The position numbers and the translations under genes are program-made. Positions 16,265 through 25,017 of a DNA stretch of 36,767 nt are shown in pieces; position 1 is the stretch's first letter, and each line of letters starts with the position of its first letter. The notes under the pieces were generated by a model. It made no database searches. It was not told the origin of the DNA and saw nothing but the letters and a program-made list of their open reading frames with translations. The stretch is from positions 1-36,767 of the forward strand of contig JAEUHE010000235.1 in assembly GCA_016793885.1 (NCBI GenBank), written 5' to 3'. The DNA is from Verrucomicrobiales bacterium (GTDB lineage Bacteria; Verrucomicrobiota; Verrucomicrobiia; Limisphaerales; UBA11320).

Positions 16265-19200
16265 GTGCGAAAAACTAGCTGGAAGTTATTTTTGTGGAAA
16301 CACTTGTGGTTGGTGTGGTGGGTGGTTTGGTCGGAGGTGGCATCCGGCCAGATCACTCACGGAATCGCCAGTCTGCAGGTCACACGCGCCTCGGAGTGGG
16401 TGATCGATTCGGACGCCTCCAATCCGGCTCCGGGATGGGACCGCGATGGCCTGCCGGTGGAGATTGACGTGCGGTCCATCAACTCTACCGCAGCAAACCA
16501 GTCGGTGGCCTATAGCGTCGTGTTCCGCCTCCTGGATGAGTTGGGAGCCGTCCACCCGTTGTTCCAGGCAGATGGGACCACGAATGCCGCCTACACCCAC
16601 TTTCTGGTTCAGAATGCCTTCAATCTCGGTCCGAACGGAACAACTTTACGAACCCATACAGCTTTCCTGAAACCGGCGTCGCGTCTGGATGCCCTGAGGC
16701 GCTATCGCGTCGAAGCTCGGGTCTTCCGACCTCGGGTCGACCCTCCCGCAGCCACCTCGTTGTCGGTTCTTCGCAGGTACTACCACTTCATCAACACGTC
16801 GCCGAACGATCTCCCGGTCAACACGATCGTGGTGGCTAACAACGTCATCGTCTCGCGACGCGGGGCGCTGGCCACGGATCCGGACAAGTCAGGTTTCGAG
16901 GCCACGGTGAGCTACACTATCCGTCGATACGACGCCTACAACGCCTCGCACATCCCCGCGGATGACATTCCCATCCGGTTCACCTACGAGCTTCAGGAGG
17001 CCGACACCGGGGCGGTTGTTCCGATCGCGCTTGGGGTCACCAATATCCTTGCGGGGGTGTTCCGCCACGCGGCGGCGGTGGTGGGACAGCCGACAGAACC
17101 GTACGACAACGATCGCAACCAGGTGATCATCCTAACCCCCGACAACGGTGTTCAGCTGGACTCCGTTAACAAGACCTACCGAGTGGTGGTGCGAATCGCG
17201 CATCGAGAGGTTCCCGGCATCCAGATCTTTCGCCCCTCCAATGAGGTGGAAACGAGCGCCCAGAGGCTGCTGCACTTCAACGGGCGGTTGTTTTTCGGCC
17301 CCATCGAGACCCGTCTGACCCAGCTCAACAACTCGCCGGGCGTGATTCAGTTGGTGGCGGGCCAGTACGTGCGATCGGGTATCCAGATCGCCCCGGGCTC
17401 TGGGCAGGTGGTATTGGTCCCGGGGTGGACTTTCGGAGGTGGAGCTCCGTTCGACGTCCGCTTGCTCCCCAACGGAAACGCTTTGTTCGACGACACATTC
17501 CTTCCCCTGGGCCAGCAGCCGCTGGAGGCAAAGATTGAGAACGTGCGCGTCAGTTATTCAGCCACCCAGCTGAACCAGCAGGGACTGGCCTCCACGCTGA
17601 AGGTTTGGCTGCCGGCGGGCTTCGGGTATCGGCTCTCAACCAACACCCACGTTCTTCGCAACAGCATCACCTGGGTGCAGACACCAATCGGGCTGAACGG
17701 GCGCCCGCTCGATCCCGCGTTCACGTACAAGCCGGTGGGCGGATTGCAGGCCGCCGAGGAATCCCAACCCCTGTGGTTCCCGGTGAGTTCCATCAACTGG
17801 ATCGTTGCCCAGGGACGGTTCAATGTGGGCAGCAGCACTATCACTCCGGAGCATGTGCGATCGGACGAATACGCGCGGTTGGATGACGTAGCAGATTCCT
17901 TGGTGGACGCTGACGCGGCGGTCAAGCGGTCCAATGACGGCTACTTCGAGCGTGTGGACTCAGCGACCGCGCCGATCGTCCTTGCCGATACGAACTGCGT
18001 GGGGCGGCTCACGACCACGATCCGGTTTAATCGCGGGAGTTTTCGAAGTCATTTTCCGTGGAACACACGCGTTGCGTGGAATGTGGGCGGCGAGAATGTG
18101 GTGATCTCCGGGACGATGCCCAACGCGGACGTGCTGTCCTCGGTTTCATCTGTCGCGGTGGCCTATTCGCGCGGGTGCTTGGAGGGTGACTGTCCGGGGG
18201 AGGCGCAGTTGGCCACGATCACGATGGAGCCCACGAACAGCGTTTTGCGGTTTACCCGCGATGGCGGTCTCGCGGCCGTGGGCCGGACCACCGCTCCGGC
18301 CCGGCTTCAAATGGGCTACATCCCGTCGCTCAACGATTACACGCACGAGGCTTTCCTGTTCACCGAGGCGGGATTCCACATGCCGGGGCGAATCTTGCGC
18401 GGCCGCTACTCAGACCTTGCGCCTCAGGAACGCGCGGGCGCGCTGCTCTACGCGGGCGTGTTGGCCTCGAATCCGAAACAGGCCTCCAGCGAGGAGCGTC
18501 GGGACGTGGAGGGATCCGCCTTCGAAACGCGGTATCGACAGGGGTTGGCGGACTACGCGGGGCTGAACTTCCGGCTGCGGCAGGATGCCGAGTCCAGCGG
18601 ACGTTCGATTCTCGGTGGCACTCTCTCTCCGCAGTATCCCCTGAAGCAGAACTCCAAATACTACCTCCGGCACGCAGGTGTCAGCGGAGTACACCAAGCC
18701 TTGGATGGAGGATTCCCGCCTGAGATGGAGATCTACGGCTACGACTTCGAGTTCACCCGCTTCGCGTTCAACCTCCTCGAGAATCAGCTCCTCGAAAGTG
18801 AGATCAACGGGCTGATCCACGTTCCGTATCCCAGTGAGTTCGATCAGCAGTTCGCCGGGCTTCAGTTCGACTGCCTGGGCGGGCTCACCGGGGTGGGCGC
18901 GCTCGAGGGCAGCGGCACCCAGACCCTCGATTACTGGAACAACACGTTCACTCCCCGGTCGCTCGTTTTTCAGCGGAATCCCGATCAGGAGTGCGATCCC
19001 ACCGTCGGACGCATGGTGATGGCGGTGGAGACTCGGATTGCCAATGTGGAGGAGGCGTTGACGGGCAATCTCGGATTCCTGCCGGATGGGAACCTGATGT
19101 CTGCCGACGACGGGCTTGAGGGGGTGGACTCGCGTCTCACGATGCCGACCCTGGTGCAGATGCCGGGTCCGACCAACGAGATCTATGTGGTCACTCCGGT

Positions 19201-21688
19201 GACGGGGGCGTATTTCAATGATTACCGGCAGAAACCCGATCAACCTGCGGAGGACCTGGGTTGGGCGAACTTCGCCGGGCGGATGGATGTGTCCTTCTTC
19301 CCCGACCTGGAGGTTCATGTTCAGACCAGCGGCAATGGAACCCAACCTGAGGCTTTTCTGGATATGATGGGTGGCTGGCCGTTGGATCCGGACAACGATT
19401 CGAACCACGGGTGGGTCAACGGGGCAGGGGATCATTTTTTCACGGACACCCGGTTTGATTCCTCGAACCGTGGTTTTCCGCCGGATGTCAGCCTCGAAGG
19501 TTACCGAAGCCCTGCTGATTCCGATTCGTTCCGCGTGCGTGCACGGCATCACTGGCAGAACATCCATACCTTTGAGTTCCCGCTCGACTGGTTGCGCGCA
19601 GCGCGGATGTTCCGATCGCCCGAGCCCGTCCGCCGGCAAATGGTTGTTCTGGAGACGGAGCGTCAAGTGGAACGCATCACCCCGAAACACACCGAACTCA
19701 CCTTTGGAGTGCAGCTGGAGGTGCTGCCCCAGGCCAACCTTGCCAACATCGCATCCCAGATCGCCCAGCGCACCGGCATCAGCGATGCCCTGGCGGAGGC
19801 CACCGGCCAGCAGTTCACCGAGGAGATCGCCGAAGGGTACACCCGGATGGATGAGCTGCTGAACTCCAGTATGGAGACATTCTTCGATCAAGTGTTTACC
19901 GACGCGATCGATCCCAGTCTCGATGATTTCTATGACTTCTTGGCTGGGGAGTTTGATGCGAACAACCCGCTGGCGTGGCAGGGAGATCTCGGGGGGTACA
20001 TCAACACCCAACTGGTTCCAGATTTAAAGACCGGGTTAAAGGGGATCGGGGGTGATCTGAACCAGGGGATCATTCAGAAGCTTGGCGATTATGTCGGCAA
20101 GGGGAACAAAGGGATTACCAAGGCTGCGGAACTCATCGGAAAGGTGGACGAGAAACGGGGCAAGATCGGCGACGTTGTGGGGAAGATCATTGAGAAACTG
20201 GCGCCTCAGCATTCCGCCAGCGCACTTCCGGAGCGGATCGACGCATTCCTCGAGAGGGCTGAACCTACCTTCGAACAGCTTCAACAGGGACTCGAACGGC
20301 TGTCGGATGTATTGGACGAGATCCAGGCTCACATGTTGGATGTGGGCAACCTGCAGAGCCCCGGGGGCATGGGCCTCGAGATCAAGGAGGTGCTCGACGC
20401 TGCCAATCCTGAACTGGATACCATGGCGCTTTCCATGGGGAACGCGATCCAGGTGTATCTGGACGACATTGTGAGCGACGGTGATTCCCCGTTTCATGAC
20501 TACACGGACCAGGAGATTCGGGATCGGATGCGGACGGAGGTGCGGACTCGATGGCTCGGCAGTGCGGCGGCCGCGGACGTTCGTCAGGTGATCAAGGAGC
20601 GGCTCTATGATAATGACGCGGCTTCCCGCGAGATCCTCGACTCGGTTTTCTCTGAGATCAACCGGATCATCCGCGGCTTGGTGAAGATGTCGGCATCGGA
20701 AGCCGCGGATGGCTTCTCCGAAATGATGGGCGCGACGGGGCAGAAGGTGCTCAGCGCCGATGTTGATGGATATGCGCACATCAACGGAGATTCGCTGAAG
20801 GAACTGCGGTTGGACGGCCGGTTTCAGTTCAAAATCGTGAAGGATGTGGATTTTGGAGCCTACCTGCGCATACGCGAACTGGATTCGGAGGGGACGCGAA
20901 CTTGCAATGAAGATCTGGTGGGCGCGACGGAGGTGGTGCTGGGCGCCAAAGATGTGCCTCTGAGTTGGAAAAAGGACGGACTCAAGGCCTCGATCGAAAC
21001 GAAGTTTACCTTTGGGAACGAAGGCGGCTTCGCCGTCAAGGGGCTCGGTGGGGGATTCCAGCTGGTGGGGGAGATGGAGTTTGATGAAGTGAAGATGACC
21101 CAGCTTTCGGGTGCCGTGGCCTTCGGGGTGGGGGAGAATTATCTCAGTGGAGGAGCCGGGTTCGAGGTGAGTGGATGGGAGTTCACGGGCGGGATTTTCT
21201 TCGGCAAAGCCTGTTCCCTCAGTGCGATCGAAATTTGGGACCCTGCGGCGGCGGACGCGCTCGGCACCACGACCTTCACCGGGATGTACTTCTACGTTGA
21301 AGGCTGGGTGCCTCTCAACGAAATCCTCCTCATCAAGTCGTCCTGCCTGCTGAAACTGTCCGGTGGCATGGGCATGGGGCGAGGCTTCTTCATCGAGGGA
21401 CCCACGATCCTCGCCAAGGTCAAATACGGGCTCAGCGGCGAGCTGCTCTGCATTATGAACGTGAAGGGCGAACTGACCGGCGTCGCTTCCATGAAGCTCT
21501 TCAACCCCCTGGAGGGCGCGGGTCAGGACGGTTACGCGAGCGGGTTGCTCGACAAGGTCCGCGACGGACTCACGCTCAAGGCCATTGGAAAGTTCACCGG
21601 TTCACTCGGTTGGTGCCCCCTTTGCCTCGAGATCTCCAAGGAGATCGGGGCGACTTACAAGGGCGGCAAGTGGAAACTGGAAAAATGA
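16265..21688 (+). CDS. Giant exported protein 1 of three-gene cluster, unknown function
   Basis: About 1807 residues. The frame is open from a GTG at 16178, but I prefer the GTG at 16265. There a short basic stretch (VRKTSWK) and a Trp-rich hydrophobic core (LFLWKHLWLVWWVVW) make a compact signal peptide, and AGGG lies 11 bases upstream. Residues about 35-1150 are mostly strand-like and polar, with C-x4-C in GCLEGDC. Residues about 1150-1490 switch to amphipathic helix (NIASQIAQRTGISDALAEAT, LEQLQQGL-type heptads). From about 1490 on, Gly-rich strands recur (GGFQLVGEMEF, LSGGMGMGRGFFIEGPT), ending with CPLC near 1783. I recognise no catalytic motif and no known domain with certainty. Its stop overlaps the next start (ATGA). 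Confidence 0.85.
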   Translation: MRKTSWKLFLWKHLWLVWWVVWSEVASGQITHGIASLQVTRASEWVIDSDASNPAPGWDRDGLPVEIDVRSINSTAANQSVAYSVVFRLLDELGAVHPLFQADGTTNAAYTHFLVQNAFNLGPNGTTLRTHTAFLKPASRLDALRRYRVEARVFRPRVDPPAATSLSVLRRYYHFINTSPNDLPVNTIVVANNVIVSRRGALATDPDKSGFEATVSYTIRRYDAYNASHIPADDIPIRFTYELQEADTGAVVPIALGVTNILAGVFRHAAAVVGQPTEPYDNDRNQVIILTPDNGVQLDSVNKTYRVVVRIAHREVPGIQIFRPSNEVETSAQRLLHFNGRLFFGPIETRLTQLNNSPGVIQLVAGQYVRSGIQIAPGSGQVVLVPGWTFGGGAPFDVRLLPNGNALFDDTFLPLGQQPLEAKIENVRVSYSATQLNQQGLASTLKVWLPAGFGYRLSTNTHVLRNSITWVQTPIGLNGRPLDPAFTYKPVGGLQAAEESQPLWFPVSSINWIVAQGRFNVGSSTITPEHVRSDEYARLDDVADSLVDADAAVKRSNDGYFERVDSATAPIVLADTNCVGRLTTTIRFNRGSFRSHFPWNTRVAWNVGGENVVISGTMPNADVLSSVSSVAVAYSRGCLEGDCPGEAQLATITMEPTNSVLRFTRDGGLAAVGRTTAPARLQMGYIPSLNDYTHEAFLFTEAGFHMPGRILRGRYSDLAPQERAGALLYAGVLASNPKQASSEERRDVEGSAFETRYRQGLADYAGLNFRLRQDAESSGRSILGGTLSPQYPLKQNSKYYLRHAGVSGVHQALDGGFPPEMEIYGYDFEFTRFAFNLLENQLLESEINGLIHVPYPSEFDQQFAGLQFDCLGGLTGVGALEGSGTQTLDYWNNTFTPRSLVFQRNPDQECDPTVGRMVMAVETRIANVEEALTGNLGFLPDGNLMSADDGLEGVDSRLTMPTLVQMPGPTNEIYVVTPVTGAYFNDYRQKPDQPAEDLGWANFAGRMDVSFFPDLEVHVQTSGNGTQPEAFLDMMGGWPLDPDNDSNHGWVNGAGDHFFTDTRFDSSNRGFPPDVSLEGYRSPADSDSFRVRARHHWQNIHTFEFPLDWLRAARMFRSPEPVRRQMVVLETERQVERITPKHTELTFGVQLEVLPQANLANIASQIAQRTGISDALAEATGQQFTEEIAEGYTRMDELLNSSMETFFDQVFTDAIDPSLDDFYDFLAGEFDANNPLAWQGDLGGYINTQLVPDLKTGLKGIGGDLNQGIIQKLGDYVGKGNKGITKAAELIGKVDEKRGKIGDVVGKIIEKLAPQHSASALPERIDAFLERAEPTFEQLQQGLERLSDVLDEIQAHMLDVGNLQSPGGMGLEIKEVLDAANPELDTMALSMGNAIQVYLDDIVSDGDSPFHDYTDQEIRDRMRTEVRTRWLGSAAAADVRQVIKERLYDNDAASREILDSVFSEINRIIRGLVKMSASEAADGFSEMMGATGQKVLSADVDGYAHINGDSLKELRLDGRFQFKIVKDVDFGAYLRIRELDSEGTRTCNEDLVGATEVVLGAKDVPLSWKKDGLKASIETKFTFGNEGGFAVKGLGGGFQLVGEMEFDEVKMTQLSGAVAFGVGENYLSGGAGFEVSGWEFTGGIFFGKACSLSAIEIWDPAAADALGTTTFTGMYFYVEGWVPLNEILLIKSSCLLKLSGGMGMGRGFFIEGPTILAKVKYGLSGELLCIMNVKGELTGVASMKLFNPLEGAGQDGYASGLLDKVRDGLTLKAIGKFTGSLGWCPLCLEISKEIGATYKGGKWKLEK

Positions 21689-24600
21689 AAACGTCCGTTC
21701 TTCAACGCTCGGTTCTGTTCCTGTTGCTCAGTCTGCAACTGCCGGCTCAGCAGTCCCTCGACCAAATGATCTCCACCACCGGCACGACGGTGACGGACAA
21801 TCAGGGGAGGCACTGGGGCTATGTGGTCTGGGGTAGCCCCACCACCGGCACCCAGGGAGACGTCCAGGTCCGAGGCTATAACCTGACACATACGTGGCCC
21901 TCCAAGTGGAGGCTGGGCGCGACCAAGGACCGTCGGATCGCAGTCTACCGCAAAACCGGAGCGGCGGATGCAGCGGCGGATTATCAACGACTTGCGGTCA
22001 CCGGCATCCAGACTGATCCCATCGTGATCGATGCTCTGCTTGAGCGCGCCGCCATCCTGGGCCACAGCCGGCAGTCCCTGGAGGAACGCATCGACGGTCT
22101 CTTTGGTGACCTGGTGGACCAGTCGTCACCCACCCTCGGGGTGAAGGTTTCGGCCGTGATCCGCGGCGGCCTGGACAACCCCAACCACTGCGAGAATCTG
22201 ATGCTGCTTAGCCGCCAGCATGCGGGGCTGGCGTTCTGTCTGGGCCTGGCCCATGCGGAGCTGATTCCCGGGCCGATTGGCACGCGCAGTACCTTCGAAC
22301 TTCGGCTTCACGACGCGGCCTCCGGAGCCGACGAGGGCGTGATGGGCCGGGTGACGGTGACCGCCGGGCAACCGCTCGTCCTTCCCCCTCCGGGTAAGCC
22401 GATGGAAACCATCGATGTCTCCCCCAAGGGTGATCTGAACGTGAAGATCCTGTGGTCGACGCCCCCTGCGCTTCGTCGGCTTTCGCTCGCGAACTACGGG
22501 TTCAACGTCTACCGGATCAACGCCGCGCATGCCGAGCAGCAGGGATTCCACGTCGCGCCGCCGTCCGTGGCCACACTGCTCAGCCTCGTCAACGCCGGAC
22601 AGCACGGTTACCGGCTGAACCTGGCTCCGGTGCTCGCATCCCAGCAACTGGATGATTTGGAGGTGGCGGCGCTGGCTGCTGGACCGACGAACTACTTCTT
22701 TAGCGATTCCAACGATCGTGCCGTTCCCGAGGAGGGTCCGCCCCAGGAGCCTTTCAAGAACGGCGCGGAGTTTTACTACTTCGTTACCGCACGCGATGTG
22801 TTGGGTCGCGACGGTCTGGTGTCGGAGGGGCGCAAGGTTCGGATCTGTGATCGGATGCCCCCGCTTCCGCCGCGCTACGTTCGGGTTGAAAACGTTTACG
22901 CGCACGATCCTGGCACTGGAAAGCGCGAGCGAAGGCTGAAGATCATCTGGGATCAAAACATCGACCAGGCTCCCGAGCGAACCACCGGCTATTACGTGCA
23001 TCGGTGGACCAGCCTTCAGGAGATGCAGGACTTCTCCGACATTCCCAACGCGGCACGCATTGTGGGTCCCATTCCGCACATCGTAGGACAGAAGGAGAAC
23101 TCGTTCATCGACACCACTCCGTTGTCACCGAACGAGGCCTTTCAAGTGGGGAAGCCCTTTTGGTACACGGTGCGGGCCATCGATCACGGCGCGTGTGCGC
23201 CCGGGGGGAATGTTTCCCACAATTCGTCGCCGGCATTTGGGGTGATCCGCGAGTTTGAAGGGCCGAAGGGCGGAGGTGGCAACATCCGGATCCGCTGCGT
23301 GCAGCCTACGCTGACGTTCAAGGCCCCGGCGGTCTCGGAACCGGATCCGCTCCCCGACCAGTCCGTGCATGACTACCGGCTCGAGTGCATTCGAACGAGT
23401 TCCAAAGTGAAGCATGTGGATTTTCTCTGGTTCCCCACGGGCTCCCTAGGTTCGGCCCGTCACCTCGGGCGGCGTGTGTTCCGGTCGGGTGAGGATTCGG
23501 TGGACATGACCGTGCGCTGGCGGTGGTCGGAGTTTGGGCTGGGCACGACGCCCCGGGTGATCTGCCGCATCACCCTTGATAACGGGAAGACCACCGAAGC
23601 CCAGGTGAACCTGGCTGCGCCCGCCTCGCCTGGCCTGCGCCTGCGGGCGAGATTCGAGGCGGGCATCACGGTGATTCGTGGACCTCGGACCATCGAGTGC
23701 GGCGTTCACGACCCGGTTCCCGAGGACGGGGACGATTCCGGGCTGGTGGATCCCTTGTGGGTGGATCTGTTCTTCCCCGACGACTGCACCGAATGGCGGC
23801 TGTATCGCAGCGTGGATCAGGGTCCCGCGTCACCAGCACACGAGCTGACGCACCTGATCCAGCAGGGGGAAGGCGACTTTGGGGTGGGGGATGTGCTGCC
23901 GGTCCGGGATCAGGCGATCCCGGCGAACGCCTGCGAGATTTGCTACTTCATTCAATACCTAGACAAGCACGGCAATGCCGGTCCATTGCTGCCGATTGGG
24001 TGTGTTCGGACTGAGGGGACGCAGGGGCTGCCGACGCCGGTGTTGTCGAAGATTCAGCCCTTGGGCACCGCCGAGAATCCTTCCATGGAATTGAAATGGA
24101 CTTGTGCCACCCCCGGGGTGGAACGGTTTGAGGTGTGGGTAGGCGGAATGCCGGAAGCTCCCCCGCAGGATCTATCCAGCGATCTGGAATTCGTCGACGA
24201 GACCCCGGCCTCTCCGTTCTTCGCCTCTTCATCGAGGCCATCCCAGGTGCTCTATCGACGCTATCACACGAGGAGGATCGGCCCCGGGTTTGGTACCGGA
24301 CCGCAGTTTACCGTGCCGGCAAAGTGTTTTCTCGAGAACCGATGGGTGGTCGTGGTGCGTGCCCTGGGTGCCAGCGGCGAACTGGGGCCGTTGAGCAATT
24401 CGGAGGGATTTATCTGGCAAGTTCCCGGCACCACGGATCCGAACGTTCCGTGGCCGGCCCGCGCCCTGCCTGCGCCGTCGGTGGGCACGTTTCCACAAGT
24501 CCTCGCCCGGTTCATCCCTGCCTCGCTCAGCTTGAGCAATCCCTGGGAGGGGGTTGCGGTCCGCATCGGAACGGTCAACATGGGCTTCACCACGGATCCC

Positions 24601-25017
24601 GCGCCCGGTCAACCGGATCGTTATCAGGGACAGTCCGATCCCCTGGACCATGTGTATCGGTCTCCGTCGAACGACCGGCTGCTCGGTGTGGTGCTCTATC
24701 GATGGCAGGTTCCCAATGAGGTGTATCCTGAGGTTTCCGGCGATGTGATTCAGGTATCGCCGATGATCGACAAGATCGCGTGGGAGAAAAGCGGTGCGTC
24801 TGCCGAAGCGGGCAGCACCCTGATTCGAGATCCGTTCATCCGGCTTTTTCCCGAGCTGCCTCCCCAAAACGATCCGGTGCGCGCACGCGGGATCTACCTG
24901 CTCGATACGCAGCCGGTGCTCGAGGGCGCCGCCTACCAATATTCGCTGGTGAGGTTTTCGCCGGTCACTCGTGAGCCCGTGGAATCGATCCACACCAACC
25001 CTGTCACCGTGCCATGA
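21685..25017 (+). CDS. Giant exported protein 2 of three-gene cluster, FN3-like modules
   Basis: About 1110 residues. The ATG at 21685 overlaps the previous stop by 4 bases, and it is followed at once by a signal peptide (MKTSVLQRSVLFLLLSLQLP, cleavage near AQQ), which settles the start. At least one fibronectin type III-like module is visible at about 395-500: PPRYVRVENV, then KIIWDQN, YYVHRW and FWYTVRAID. Similar strand patterns recur at about 230-370 (YGFNVYRIN, FYYFVTARDVLG) and 690-960 (EWRLYRSVD, ICYFIQYLDKHGNAG, FEVWVGG, WVVVVRALGASGELG). Cysteines cluster in the second half (DDCTEW, ACEICYF, GCVRTE, WTCATP). No catalytic motif is seen. It is probably an extracellular binding or scaffold protein and is translationally coupled to both neighbours. 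Confidence 0.87.
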   Translation: MKTSVLQRSVLFLLLSLQLPAQQSLDQMISTTGTTVTDNQGRHWGYVVWGSPTTGTQGDVQVRGYNLTHTWPSKWRLGATKDRRIAVYRKTGAADAAADYQRLAVTGIQTDPIVIDALLERAAILGHSRQSLEERIDGLFGDLVDQSSPTLGVKVSAVIRGGLDNPNHCENLMLLSRQHAGLAFCLGLAHAELIPGPIGTRSTFELRLHDAASGADEGVMGRVTVTAGQPLVLPPPGKPMETIDVSPKGDLNVKILWSTPPALRRLSLANYGFNVYRINAAHAEQQGFHVAPPSVATLLSLVNAGQHGYRLNLAPVLASQQLDDLEVAALAAGPTNYFFSDSNDRAVPEEGPPQEPFKNGAEFYYFVTARDVLGRDGLVSEGRKVRICDRMPPLPPRYVRVENVYAHDPGTGKRERRLKIIWDQNIDQAPERTTGYYVHRWTSLQEMQDFSDIPNAARIVGPIPHIVGQKENSFIDTTPLSPNEAFQVGKPFWYTVRAIDHGACAPGGNVSHNSSPAFGVIREFEGPKGGGGNIRIRCVQPTLTFKAPAVSEPDPLPDQSVHDYRLECIRTSSKVKHVDFLWFPTGSLGSARHLGRRVFRSGEDSVDMTVRWRWSEFGLGTTPRVICRITLDNGKTTEAQVNLAAPASPGLRLRARFEAGITVIRGPRTIECGVHDPVPEDGDDSGLVDPLWVDLFFPDDCTEWRLYRSVDQGPASPAHELTHLIQQGEGDFGVGDVLPVRDQAIPANACEICYFIQYLDKHGNAGPLLPIGCVRTEGTQGLPTPVLSKIQPLGTAENPSMELKWTCATPGVERFEVWVGGMPEAPPQDLSSDLEFVDETPASPFFASSSRPSQVLYRRYHTRRIGPGFGTGPQFTVPAKCFLENRWVVVVRALGASGELGPLSNSEGFIWQVPGTTDPNVPWPARALPAPSVGTFPQVLARFIPASLSLSNPWEGVAVRIGTVNMGFTTDPAPGQPDRYQGQSDPLDHVYRSPSNDRLLGVVLYRWQVPNEVYPEVSGDVIQVSPMIDKIAWEKSGASAEAGSTLIRDPFIRLFPELPPQNDPVRARGIYLLDTQPVLEGAAYQYSLVRFSPVTREPVESIHTNPVTVP

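Noticed and set aside
18410-20011. 533-codon minus-strand frame opposite giant gene 1
   Set aside because: No recognisable motif and no ribosome site, and the sense strand has a coherent 1807-residue protein with coupling to the next gene.
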